Shown one piece after another: positions 24,292 to 32,610 of a stretch of DNA of 36,397 nt. Source of the stretch: Chitinophagaceae bacterium (GTDB lineage: Bacteria > Bacteroidota > Bacteroidia > Chitinophagales > Chitinophagaceae). Each line of letters starts with the position of its first letter. Position 1 is the first letter of the stretch. The notes beneath the pieces are model-generated. The model had not been told where the DNA came from. It did not search any database and worked only from the letters and a program-made list of their open reading frames with translations. The DNA lies in contig JABFRU010000036.1 of assembly GCA_013140985.1 (NCBI GenBank), positions 1 to 36,397 on the forward strand, in the 5' to 3' direction. The position numbers and the translations under genes are program-made.

Positions 24292-25617
24292 TTGATAAGG
24301 TCATTTTATCTAAACAACATCTTCTATTACATCACTGGTTCTGCAGCAGTAGTGTTTGTGCTGAGTTATTTTTTCCCGGCATGGTTTCGCATAGGTGGTG
24401 TGATCCTTCTTTTATTGCTGATGGCTGTTATTATAGATGCGATACTGGTGTACAGCAAAAAAAACGGGATCAAAGGTGAACGGATGGTGAATGAAAGATT
24501 CAGTATTGGCGATCCAAACAAAGTAGTGCTAGTCTTTGAGAATCGCTATTTATTTCCTGTACGTATCAGTATCATTGACGAATTACCCGTACAATTCCAG
24601 GATAGAAAATGGATGCGAAAAACAAAACTCGAAAGAACGTCCGGCTATCAGCTTGAATATTTTTTACAACCTACCACCCGGGGCGAGTATATTTTCAATG
24701 ATATTAATATCTATGTTCATGCTCCATTGCAGTTGGTAAAACGGAGATACACTTTCCCGGCACAGCAAACGGTGAAGGTGTATCCTTCCTATGTGCAAAT
24801 GAGGCGTTACCAGTTATTGGCCGTCAGCAACAGGTTGCAGGAAGCAGGTGTAAAACGCATAAGAAGAGTAGGGCATAGCATGGAATTTGAGCATATAAAG
24901 GAATATGTGCGGGGCGATGATTATCGTATCATCAACTGGAAAGCCACCGCAAGGAAGGACAACCTGATGGTGAACAATTATACGGATGAACGAAGCCAGC
25001 AGATATATTGCCTGATCAATAAGGGAAGAGTAATGAAGATGCCCTTTGATGGAATGACATTATTGGACTATGCTATTAATGCGTCGCTGGTGCTAGCCAA
25101 TGTGGCTTTGGTGAAGCAGGATAAGGCCGGCGTCATCACCTTTGAAAAAAATATTGACTCATTTGTGCTGGCCGATAAAAAGACCACGCAAATGAATTTG
25201 GTGCTGGAAGCCTTGTACAGGCAGAAGACAGAATTTTTAGAACCTGATTTCGAAAAACTTTTTTCTGTTATTCGTAACAGGATCACCAACCGGAGCCTGC
25301 TGGTATTATTCACCAATTTTGAATCGCTGGAAAGTTTGCAGCGGGAAATGACGGCACTGAAAAAAATTGCACACTATCATTTGTTGCTGGTAGTATTTTT
25401 TGAGAATACTGAACTCAGGTCGGTGATCGGGAAAAAAGCAGATACACTGGAAGATATCTATATCAAAACAATTGCAGAGAAATTTGCTTACGAAAAAAGG
25501 CTGATGGTAAAAGAGCTGCACAAAAACGGCATTCCTTCCATTCTTACTACTCCTGAAAATCTTACAGTAAATACGATAAACAAGTATTTGGAATTGAAAA
25601 CAAGGATGTCTATTTAA
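24292..25617 (+). CDS. DUF58 domain-containing membrane protein
   Basis: A 441-residue protein with TTG start at 24292. It has two adjacent transmembrane helices (about 10-50: YYITGSAAVVFVLSYFF and IGGVILLLLLMAVIIDAIL), then a beta domain, then the DUF58 signature GHSMEFEHIKEYVRGDDYRI followed by INWKATARKDNLMVNNYTDE near 198-235, and a vWA-like C-terminal domain (SLLVLFTNFESLESL). DUF58 proteins are paired with MoxR ATPases and thought to be their clients. In this genome a four-helix-bundle cassette separates the two. A GTCCGGAAG-type inverted repeat begins right after the stop codon. Confidence 0.9.
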   Translation: MIRSFYLNNIFYYITGSAAVVFVLSYFFPAWFRIGGVILLLLLMAVIIDAILVYSKKNGIKGERMVNERFSIGDPNKVVLVFENRYLFPVRISIIDELPVQFQDRKWMRKTKLERTSGYQLEYFLQPTTRGEYIFNDINIYVHAPLQLVKRRYTFPAQQTVKVYPSYVQMRRYQLLAVSNRLQEAGVKRIRRVGHSMEFEHIKEYVRGDDYRIINWKATARKDNLMVNNYTDERSQQIYCLINKGRVMKMPFDGMTLLDYAINASLVLANVALVKQDKAGVITFEKNIDSFVLADKKTTQMNLVLEALYRQKTEFLEPDFEKLFSVIRNRITNRSLLVLFTNFESLESLQREMTALKKIAHYHLLLVVFFENTELRSVIGKKADTLEDIYIKTIAEKFAYEKRLMVKELHKNGIPSILTTPENLTVNTINKYLELKTRMSI

Positions 25618-25702
25618 AGTCCGGAAGCCCGAGAGTCCGGAAGTCTGAAAGACAACTCACTATATTATAGACGTTCTTCCGGACTTCCCAACTTTCCGAC
25701 TT
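25618..25702. repeat. Inverted repeat of the GTCCGGAAG family, copy 2
   Basis: The left arm (25618-25652) contains AGTCCGGAAG repeated with variants and ends AGTCTGAAAGAC. The right arm (25676-25702) reads CTTCCGGACTTCCC and then ACTTTCCGACTT, complementary to the left. It begins immediately after the DUF58 stop and ends 10 bases before truB. It is the same family as 12107-12192 and could terminate the operon mRNA. Confidence 0.85.
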
Positions 25703-25712
25703 ATTTTGCAGT

Positions 25713-26381
25713 ATGAACATTTACGAAGAAGGCCAGGTTCTTCTCATTAACAAACCTCTTCAATGGACTTCCTTTGATGCGGTAAGAAAGATCAGGAACC
25801 TTATCCGCATAAAAAAAGTAGGACATGCCGGTACGCTTGATCCATTAGCAACAGGATTGCTTATTATTTGCACCGGTAAATTCACCAAGCGAATAAATGA
25901 GTTCATGGCGCAGGAGAAGGAATACACCGGCAGCATTACGCTTGGTGCCACTACACCAACCTACGACCTTGAAAGCAAGCCGGAGAATGTAAAACCAGTT
26001 GACGGGCTCACCAATGATAAAATAAGATCGGTAACACAAGAATTTACAGGGCCAATATTACAGATACCCCCGGCTCATTCTGCCATTAAAGTAGATGGTA
26101 AAAGAGTATATGAGCTGGCCAGGCAAGGAAAAGAAGTAAAACTGGAACCAAGGCCGGTCACTATTCATTCTTTTGAGATAACGGAAATTAAAATGCCGGT
26201 TGTTTATTTCAAGGTGGTATGTTCTACCGGCACTTATATCCGCAGCCTTGCTAATGACTTTGGTGAGGCATTGGGATGCGGGGCTTATTTAAGCAGCCTT
26301 TGCCGCACAAGGATCGGAAATTTTTCTCTTAGCGATGCAATGACCATTGACGAATTTGAAAAATCAATTGTCAATAGGTAA
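25713..26381 (+). CDS. truB: tRNA pseudouridine(55) synthase TruB
   Basis: A 222-residue enzyme that isomerises U55 in the T-loop of tRNAs. The catalytic Asp43 lies in [13 protein letters not shown]. Other family elements are [20 protein letters not shown] (N-terminus), [36 protein letters not shown], and [19 protein letters not shown]. Like other short Bacteroidota TruB proteins it ends shortly after the catalytic domain and has no C-terminal PUA domain. The start is ATG at 25713. It is convergent with tamL with 41 bases between the stops. Confidence 0.95.
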   Translation: MNIYEEGQVLLINKPLQWTSFDAVRKIRNLIRIKKVGHAGTLDPLATGLLIICTGKFTKRINEFMAQEKEYTGSITLGATTPTYDLESKPENVKPVDGLTNDKIRSVTQEFTGPILQIPPAHSAIKVDGKRVYELARQGKEVKLEPRPVTIHSFEITEIKMPVVYFKVVCSTGTYIRSLANDFGEALGCGAYLSSLCRTRIGNFSLSDAMTIDEFEKSIVNR

Positions 26382-26422
26382 TGAACAATATGAATCTTTA
26401 AAGCCCGGAAAATCATTCACCA

Positions 26423-28801
26423 TTACAATATAAATGGATAACTGATACCCAGTTGGAATTGCCCGTTGAATAATTCCCAATTATTAAACCATTTATTCTG
26501 CTTGTTAATATCAGAGGGGCTTGGGTCTTTTACTTTATAAGAATAATCAAAACGGATCAGAAAAAAGCTAAGGTCAACCCGAAGCCCAAAGCCAGCGCCA
26601 ATAGCAATATCTTTTCCAAGACGGCTGAAATTAAAAACTTCTTCGTCCGGGCGGCCTGATATTTTTTTCATAAACCATACATTGCCGATATCGGTGAACA
26701 AGGCGCCATTTACTTTTACACCAAATGGCTTTCCCAATGGGAAACGGTATTCAATATTGCTTTCTAATTGTACATCGCCATATCGTTCAGGGTTCAACCC
26801 AAAATCTTTAACGGATGATCCCGGCCCCAGCTTTCGCAATGCCCATGCCCGCATACTATTAGGCCCACCCGCAAAATATTGTTTAAAAAATGGCAGGTTG
26901 TTCTTTTTATTTGGATGAACAGTAGAATTAAACTCATACCCAACACCTGCAAAAAAACGAAGTACCAATGCAGTATTCACATAATTGATCTTGCGTACAA
27001 ACTCAACATCTGCTTTTACAAACCGGTATAAATTGGTATCGAGAAATTTATTTTTTTGTATCAGCCCGGCAGTTAACCCTGAAGCTTCAAAATTGCTGCG
27101 GAAAATAGTTGCCCCTTTTTTTCTGGTTCCTGATCTTGTATAGCCTGCAATAATGGAAGAAATGAAACCATCTGTAAACACATATTGCAGGGAAGGGTTC
27201 TTTGCAAAAAGGTCAAGTAGCAACGGTTTGGGATCAAGAGAGGAGTATTCAAAATTTGGTATCCGTAAAGAAACAGAACTGGAGTGAGTATCCCTGTTCC
27301 ATCGGAATTCATATCCCCATGAACTGTTTACTGTAACAAGATTGAATAATTCTCTGCGTTCAGTGTAGGCAGCATTCAGCGCAAAGAGAGTACTTGCATT
27401 TTCTCTTAGCTTAAGCGGGAGCAATTTTTTTATCAAGAGCGGCCTGGGAAAATAAAATGACTGGCTGAAGCTTACCTGCCTTGTTTGAATGAATTTTATA
27501 TCTGTTACTTCATTCTTGCCTGTTTCAACCCCAAACCGGATACTGGTACTTGACAGGTTAGCCATTTTAAAAACATTCCTGATCTGCAGGTTAGCATTGA
27601 GACTAAAACCAACCAGGTTGCCGGAGATGGCACTATTGTTCAGGCTTGCTTCAAGGTTGGTAGTAAAAGAATATTTTTTTGCAGGGGTAAGACGAATGAT
27701 AAAATCTGCTGTATCTTTTCGTTTATACGGGGTATCCACGCTTACCAATCCCCATGCACCAAGTGCATTGAGCCGGTCAATGGTCTTGTTATAATTCTGC
27801 TGTTTGTATAAACTGTCATGAAACAGGTAAATATTCGGCGGGAATAATTTGGGTTTAAAAAGATCATGAAAACTCCTGACTTTTACTTCTCCAATAATGG
27901 TTTCTTTTGCTGTTAGAGTTGTTGTATCAGGCGCCACATCCGGGTCGGGGCTGTAATTGAAATCAGGATATACAGTGACATTGCCAACATAATATTTGGT
28001 GAGGCGGGTGGTATCAATACCCGGTTTCAATCTTATTTCAAGATCGGCTTTGGGATTTTCCCTTTGTTCTTTTAATTTTTGTAATACGGCTAATTGCTCC
28101 AGCGGGTCAAGAGTAGGTTTTAATAATTCTACATCAATGGTGTCCCATAATCCCTGCAACATATCCCGTCCGAACCGTAAATAACCATTGTTCCTGTATA
28201 TATCGGTGAGGCGATCCAGTTCAAGAGATATATTTCCCTTGGCAAAAGGTTCTCCCTTTTTCAACAGGGAGTTATTTTTTGAAGCCAATGCCAGTTGTTG
28301 CAGTTCGGGGTGTTTGATATTATAGCCAATGGAATCCATAGGTACAGGCCGGCCTGGTTTTACATCAAAAGTTACTGTGGTCCGGTATTGATCAGCTTTT
28401 GCAGTATCAGTCTTTGCACTGTACGTAATAGTATCTCTGAAATATCCCAGTGAAACAAGTAATGCTTTCATATAAATGATCGACCGGTCGGCGCTGGCAG
28501 AATCATAAACAGGGGGTTTATCCAATACAGGACGGTTAAACATCCAGTTAGCAATTAGTTTTCTTACTGTTCTTACCTTCAGGCTGTCATCCAGTTGGTT
28601 CTTTAGTCGTTGCTGAAGTATTTCGATAGTGTCTTTTGAAAGATTGCCGGTAAGATTGATATTTGTCTGGAAAACAAACGGTTTATTCTTTGGATAATTC
28701 TTTACAAAAACCCTGTTGCAGGAAGTGGTAGTTGCGATAAATAAGCCGGCAATAATGAAATTGCGGATGGTGGAACAGGAAAAAGGCCGGCTGGGCTGCA
28801 T
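26423..28801 (-). CDS. tamL: BamA/TamA-like outer membrane lipoprotein TamL
   Basis: A 792-residue Omp85-superfamily protein. ATG at 28801 gives a lipoprotein signal (basic start, FIIAGLFIATTTSC, Cys at about residue 28), the mark of the Bacteroidota TamL variant, which replaces the TamA protein. POTRA-like domains fill about residues 45-370, and the C-terminal half is the 16-strand Bac_surface_Ag barrel, with KQYFAGGPNSMRAWALRKLG (the conserved motif with Arg in loop 6) and the final strand GQFQLGISYPFIL. It assembles outer membrane proteins together with TamB, which is not in the window. A longer start at 28843 would overlap the divergent methyltransferase. No other start precedes the lipobox. 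Confidence 0.9.
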   Translation of the reverse strand: MQPSRPFSCSTIRNFIIAGLFIATTTSCNRVFVKNYPKNKPFVFQTNINLTGNLSKDTIEILQQRLKNQLDDSLKVRTVRKLIANWMFNRPVLDKPPVYDSASADRSIIYMKALLVSLGYFRDTITYSAKTDTAKADQYRTTVTFDVKPGRPVPMDSIGYNIKHPELQQLALASKNNSLLKKGEPFAKGNISLELDRLTDIYRNNGYLRFGRDMLQGLWDTIDVELLKPTLDPLEQLAVLQKLKEQRENPKADLEIRLKPGIDTTRLTKYYVGNVTVYPDFNYSPDPDVAPDTTTLTAKETIIGEVKVRSFHDLFKPKLFPPNIYLFHDSLYKQQNYNKTIDRLNALGAWGLVSVDTPYKRKDTADFIIRLTPAKKYSFTTNLEASLNNSAISGNLVGFSLNANLQIRNVFKMANLSSTSIRFGVETGKNEVTDIKFIQTRQVSFSQSFYFPRPLLIKKLLPLKLRENASTLFALNAAYTERRELFNLVTVNSSWGYEFRWNRDTHSSSVSLRIPNFEYSSLDPKPLLLDLFAKNPSLQYVFTDGFISSIIAGYTRSGTRKKGATIFRSNFEASGLTAGLIQKNKFLDTNLYRFVKADVEFVRKINYVNTALVLRFFAGVGYEFNSTVHPNKKNNLPFFKQYFAGGPNSMRAWALRKLGPGSSVKDFGLNPERYGDVQLESNIEYRFPLGKPFGVKVNGALFTDIGNVWFMKKISGRPDEEVFNFSRLGKDIAIGAGFGLRVDLSFFLIRFDYSYKVKDPSPSDINKQNKWFNNWELFNGQFQLGISYPFIL

Positions 28802-28820
28802 AATAAACAAAAAATGAGGT

Positions 28821-29552
28821 ATGCTTGTTAAACAGAAGGTCAAATATATTCAAACTTTAGGCCAGAAAAAATTCAGGGAGCAGGAGAGGGTCTTTATTGC
28901 TGAAGGCTCTAAATTGGTAAAAGAGTTAGTAGAAGGAAGTCCATCTATCGTAAAAGAGATATATGCAGTTAAAGACTGGATCGAAGACAATAAAGGATTG
29001 CTTTCAAAAACGAGTGTGACAGAGGTTGCCGAGTTTGAATTAGAAAAAATATCCCAACTCGCCACTCCCAACAAGGTACTGGCCATTGTTCAGCAGTGTG
29101 ACAATGAGAAACTGGTTGCAAAAGGTAAAATAACATTAGCATTGGATCGTATCCAGGATCCCGGTAACCTGGGCACTATTATCCGCATTGCCGATTGGTT
29201 TGGCGTTGAGCAGATCGTTTGCAGCAATGATTCAGCAGACGTTTATAATAACAAAGTGGTGCAGGCTACGATGGGCAGTATTGCAAGAGTGAAAATTTTT
29301 TATACGGATCTTGAAAATTGGCTGGCAGGGCAAAACGATGTTCGGATATATGCAGCTGTATTGGAAGGCCAGGATATAACTACGGCAAAGAGAATAACAG
29401 AGGGAATTATACTTATTGGGAACGAGTCCAGAGGTATCGGTGAAACTGCATTGAAACTGGCGAATGTAAAACTCACTATTCCCAAAAAAGGGAAAGCAGA
29501 ATCATTGAATGCAGCAGTGGCAACAGGGATAATACTTTCCTGTATTGTTTAA
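28821..29552 (+). CDS. SpoU/TrmH family 2'-O RNA methyltransferase (RlmB-like)
   Basis: A 243-residue SAM-dependent SPOUT (trefoil knot) enzyme that methylates ribose 2'-OH of rRNA or tRNA. The N-terminal substrate-binding domain starts MLVKQKVKYIQTLGQKKFRE, and the catalytic domain has motif 1 LDRIQDPGNLGTIIRIADW, motif 2 LIGNESRGIG, and motif 3 IPKKGKAESLNAAVATGI. The exact target nucleotide cannot be told. Its ATG at 28821 is only 19 bases from the divergent tamL start, so their promoters must overlap the opposite gene. Confidence 0.92.
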   Translation: MLVKQKVKYIQTLGQKKFREQERVFIAEGSKLVKELVEGSPSIVKEIYAVKDWIEDNKGLLSKTSVTEVAEFELEKISQLATPNKVLAIVQQCDNEKLVAKGKITLALDRIQDPGNLGTIIRIADWFGVEQIVCSNDSADVYNNKVVQATMGSIARVKIFYTDLENWLAGQNDVRIYAAVLEGQDITTAKRITEGIILIGNESRGIGETALKLANVKLTIPKKGKAESLNAAVATGIILSCIV

Positions 29553-29559
29553 GATCATT

Positions 29560-30831
29560 CTACCTGAATTGTATTGCTTTCACCGGTTGTATCTTTTTCA
29601 CAAATAAGGAGGGGATCATCAGCACCAGGAAAGAAACCAGCAATGTGCCTGCTGCAATAGCGCCGATCTGCCACCATACAATTTTTACAGCTGCTTCAGA
29701 CATATAATAGGCTTCTTCCCGTAGTTTAATAAAGCCTGTTTCCTTTTGCAGAAAAAGAAGACCCAACGCCACAAGGGTCCCGATAATGATACCGGTGATG
29801 GTGATAAAAACAGAATGACGAAGAAATATTTTTTGTACCGTCCAGTCAGTAGCGCCTAATGCTTTCAAAACTCCTACCATTCTTACTCTCTCCAATACTA
29901 AAACGATAAGACAAGTGATCAGGTTAATAACAGCAACAATTATCATAATGCCGATCAGTACATTCCGGGTATTGTCCTGCATATTCAGCCAGTCAAAAAT
30001 ATTCGGTGAAATTCTTTTTACGCTTACCGGGGCCCAGGTGGCAGGAAAATCATCCATATCATGTATCTCATTTGACACCTGGCTGATGAGATGATAATCT
30101 TTCAAAAAAATCTCATAACCACCTATTTCATTTTTATATGAATCATCGCCTGCACTGTCACGGTTCAGCTGTTGCAATAATTTGATATCGCCGATGGCAA
30201 ATGTTTTGTCATAATCTTCAATACCTGTTTTATAAATCCCGGCTACTTTCAATTTATCAGGTCTTATTTTTCCATTCGGCCTTATAAAATAGATGAACAG
30301 GCTGTCGTTGGCTTTTAATTTCAACGCTGCCGCTGTGTTGGCCGACAACATGATCTCACGGCTGTAAGTGTTGCTCTTAAATTGGATGGGTTCACCTTGC
30401 TTAATGAAGGGGCGGATGCGGTCAAAATCATAAATGCTGTCAACTCCTTTGAATAAAACGCCTTCTATTTCATCCTTTGTTTTCACCATGGCATACTTGG
30501 TGGAATAAGGATGAATGCTGGCTACCTGTGGATTTTCCCGGATCTGTTCAGCCAGGTCATCATTCCTGGTAATAGGAGATTCTTCTGAAATAATTGATTT
30601 GTCCGGCAGGTTATCCTGTATGCGGATATGACCGAGAAAGCTGAATACTTTTTGGCTTACCGTTGCCTGGAATCCATTGGCAAACGATAAAGTAACGATC
30701 ATAACGGTAACACTGATCACCGTAGCCACTATGGAAAGACGGATGATAAAACGGGAAAAAGGTTTTTGTCCGCCAGGGCCGGCAGATCTGTTGAATGCAA
30801 TACGGTTTGCTATAAAGCCTGCAACCTTCAA
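29560..30831 (-). CDS. ABC transporter permease, LolC/E-type (FtsX/MacB fold)
   Basis: A 423-residue inner-membrane permease. Transmembrane helix 1 is at about 28-50 (LSIVATVISVTVMIVTLSFA). A periplasmic MacB-like domain follows at about 55-265. Three C-terminal helices are at about 285-310 (NVLIGIMIIVAVINLITCLI), 335-355 and 385-410. The FtsX-type cytoplasmic loop reads VLERVRMVGVLKALGATDW. LolC/E-type permeases extract lipoproteins from the inner membrane; the family assignment is firm, the substrate inferred. No LolD ATPase gene is adjacent. It converges on the methyltransferase gene with 7 bases between stops. Confidence 0.88.
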   Translation of the reverse strand: MKVAGFIANRIAFNRSAGPGGQKPFSRFIIRLSIVATVISVTVMIVTLSFANGFQATVSQKVFSFLGHIRIQDNLPDKSIISEESPITRNDDLAEQIRENPQVASIHPYSTKYAMVKTKDEIEGVLFKGVDSIYDFDRIRPFIKQGEPIQFKSNTYSREIMLSANTAAALKLKANDSLFIYFIRPNGKIRPDKLKVAGIYKTGIEDYDKTFAIGDIKLLQQLNRDSAGDDSYKNEIGGYEIFLKDYHLISQVSNEIHDMDDFPATWAPVSVKRISPNIFDWLNMQDNTRNVLIGIMIIVAVINLITCLIVLVLERVRMVGVLKALGATDWTVQKIFLRHSVFITITGIIIGTLVALGLLFLQKETGFIKLREEAYYMSEAAVKIVWWQIGAIAAGTLLVSFLVLMIPSLFVKKIQPVKAIQFR

Positions 30832-30900
30832 ATGAATAGATTTGTCTTTAGTCGGAAAATTTACCTCAAAGGGATGATTTCATCACAGATCAAAAATAAG

Positions 30901-30950
30901 CCGGTTAAAAAGATTTCCCTGCTTTTTTACCGGATTTTCACAATATTGTG
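30901..30950. promoter_or_regulatory. Palindromes in the divergent region before the T9SS plug gene
   Basis: Two dyads lie between the divergent permease and plug genes: CCGGTTAAAAA (30901-30911) with TTTTTTACCGG (30923-30933), one mismatch, and the perfect 12-base palindrome CACAATATTGTG (30939-30950), 26 bases before the plug ATG. The latter is the right size for a dimeric repressor site; no regulator is known. Confidence 0.45.
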
Positions 30951-30975
30951 AGTCATTTACGAGTTACAGATACCG

Positions 30976-32256
30976 ATGAAGAGAATTCTTTTATTCATAT
31001 TTTTTTTACCGGCATTAAGTGCAACAACACAAATACCCGATCATATCTATAAATCGAATATCAGGACGGTCAAACTTCACAAATATGGAGATATATACAG
31101 CTACCCGGTTCTGATGCTGAATGGCGCCGACCAGTTAGAACTTCATTTTGATGATATGGATGGCGATGTGAAATATTATTATTACACATTCCAGCTTTGT
31201 AATGCAGATTGGGCGCCGGCAAATATTCAATCCTATGATTATATCCGTGGATTTCAAACCAACCGCATCACTACTTACCGGACCTCATCTATTGTTGCTG
31301 TAAAATACACTCATTACCAGGTCACTTTTCCTGAAAGAAGTTCAACGCCAACCCGCTCAGGTAATTACCTGTTGAAAGTTTTTTTAAATGATGATACTAC
31401 CAAATTGGCTTTTACAAAAAGGTTTTTAGTAGTAAATAATAAAGCAGCCGTAACAGCACTGGTCACACAACCTTTCAATAACAATTTTTTCAGGACACAC
31501 CAGCGGCTGCAGGTAACAGTGAATACAACAAATGCACAGATCAATGCTTTTTCGCCGCAGGATATAAAAGTGGCAGTGGTACAAAACAATGTATGGTCAT
31601 CTGCATCGGTCATTGATCGCCCTACTATTTTCCGGGGTAATTATTATGAATACAGTGATGAAGAGTACACTACTTTCCAGGCAGGAAAAGAATGGCGGTG
31701 GTTAGATCTCCGGAGCTTACGATTGTTAAGCGACAGGATGCAGCGAATTGTTGATACTAACAGAACGAGAACAGATGTCTATGTAAAACCAGATGCCGAA
31801 AGAAGAGAACAGGTCTATGTTTTTTACCGGGATTATAATGGTATTTATACAATTGAAAATATTGATGGAACCAATCCATACTGGCAAAGTGATTATGCAT
31901 GGGTTCATTTTACATATATTCCTCCCGGCAACAGGGCGTATGAAGGAAAAAGTGTTTACCTCTTTGGGGAACTCACAAATTATTATCCTGATGAATCATC
32001 ACGGATGATCTTCAATGAAACAACAGGAGTATATGAAAAAGAACTTTACCTGAAGCAGGGTTATTATAATTATTCTTATGTGACAATGACAGATAAGAAA
32101 AATATACCTTTCCCTCAAATTTCACTTGAGAATACAGAAGGTAACTATTGGGGAACCGAAAACAACTACATGGTATTGATTTATTACCGGCCTTTTGGCG
32201 CAAGAGCCGATGAACTGATCGGGTTTACAAGGACCAATTCTGTATTCCCGAGATAA
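30976..32256 (+). CDS. Type IX secretion system plug protein (DUF5103 family)
   Basis: A 426-residue secreted protein. A signal peptide (MKRILLFIFFLPALSATTQ) is followed by IPDHIYKSNIRTVKLHKYGD, VLMLNGADQLELHFDDMDGD, and ADWAPANIQSYDYIRGFQTN, the conserved start of the DUF5103 family. A second domain from about 300 (YVFYRDYNGIYTIEN, FGELTNYYPD, ELYLKQGYYNYSYVTMTD) has an immunoglobulin-like or CBM-like beta pattern. In Flavobacterium johnsoniae the plug protein occludes the periplasmic side of the SprA translocon of the type IX secretion system. Function here is inferred from the family. The other T9SS genes are elsewhere in the genome. Confidence 0.88.
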   Translation: MKRILLFIFFLPALSATTQIPDHIYKSNIRTVKLHKYGDIYSYPVLMLNGADQLELHFDDMDGDVKYYYYTFQLCNADWAPANIQSYDYIRGFQTNRITTYRTSSIVAVKYTHYQVTFPERSSTPTRSGNYLLKVFLNDDTTKLAFTKRFLVVNNKAAVTALVTQPFNNNFFRTHQRLQVTVNTTNAQINAFSPQDIKVAVVQNNVWSSASVIDRPTIFRGNYYEYSDEEYTTFQAGKEWRWLDLRSLRLLSDRMQRIVDTNRTRTDVYVKPDAERREQVYVFYRDYNGIYTIENIDGTNPYWQSDYAWVHFTYIPPGNRAYEGKSVYLFGELTNYYPDESSRMIFNETTGVYEKELYLKQGYYNYSYVTMTDKKNIPFPQISLENTEGNYWGTENNYMVLIYYRPFGARADELIGFTRTNSVFPR

Positions 32257-32259
32257 TGA

Positions 32260-32395
32260 GAGTTTAATGGTTTAAAGGTTTAATGTTATCGTGTTATTGC
32301 AGGCCTCTCCTGCATGAGCAGGGACTCTGTATTTTACGGTTCAACCTTTTGAACCTCTTGAACTTTTAAACCATTAAACTTTTAAACCCTTAAAC
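32260..32395. repeat. Inverted repeat with tandem 9-10 bp units between the plug gene and ffs
   Basis: The left arm (32260-32288) consists of GTTTAATG/GTTTAAAG units. The right arm (32341-32395) is their complement, including tandem AACTTTTAAACCATTAAAC-like units and degenerate AACCTCTTG. A smaller hairpin (TCCTGC / GCAGGG) sits in the loop. The left arm overlaps the end of the plug gene's stop region and the right arm ends three bases before the ffs -7 box. Confidence 0.8.
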
Positions 32396-32398
32396 GGC

Positions 32399-32406
32399 TA
32401 TCTTTG
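32399..32406 (+). promoter_or_regulatory. -7 box of the ffs promoter
   Basis: TATCTTTG is a perfect match to the Bacteroidota -7 consensus TAnnTTTG and lies four bases before the first base of the SRP RNA (32411). It supports both the RNA's start and the taxonomic call. A clear -33 TTTG is not seen upstream, where the inverted repeat arm lies. Confidence 0.75.
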
Positions 32407-32410
32407 CGGC

Positions 32411-32504
32411 GGCAGGTCTTACACGACCAGCTCCTGCTGAACCCTCCCAGGGCCGGAAGGCAGCAAGAGTAGGTGGTTGAGCGGTGCGATGTAATCAGCC
32501 TGCC
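32411..32504 (+). ncRNA. ffs: Small signal recognition particle RNA (4.5S RNA)
   Basis: A bacterial 4.5S RNA of about 94 nt. The end helix GGCAGG (32411-32416) pairs with CCTGCC (32499-32504). The conserved apical domain is visible as CCAGGGCCGGAAGGCAGCA, with the GGAA tetraloop and the Ffh-binding symmetric loop AGCA. A T-run (32506-32510) ends it, and a perfect -7 box precedes it. With Ffh it targets membrane proteins to the translocon. Confidence 0.95.
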
Positions 32505-32513
32505 ATTTTTAAC

Positions 32514-32606
32514 TAATTTGAAAATGAGCCAATTTGAAAATTTGAAAATGAATTTCAGGTTGGCTCATTAATTTTCAAATCAGTTTATCTTCAAATTTTC
32601 AAATCA
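32514..32606. repeat. Inverted repeat with AATTTGAAAATG units upstream of the transaldolase gene
   Basis: The left arm (32514-32550) is made of tandem TAATTTGAAAATGAGCC / AATTTGAAAATTTGAAAATG units. The right arm (32561-32606) has ATTTTCAAATC-type units and TGGCTCATTAA, the complement. It fills the space between ffs and the transaldolase start (32611), so the right arm would lie in the leader of that mRNA. Confidence 0.8.
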
Positions 32607-32610
32607 TTAT

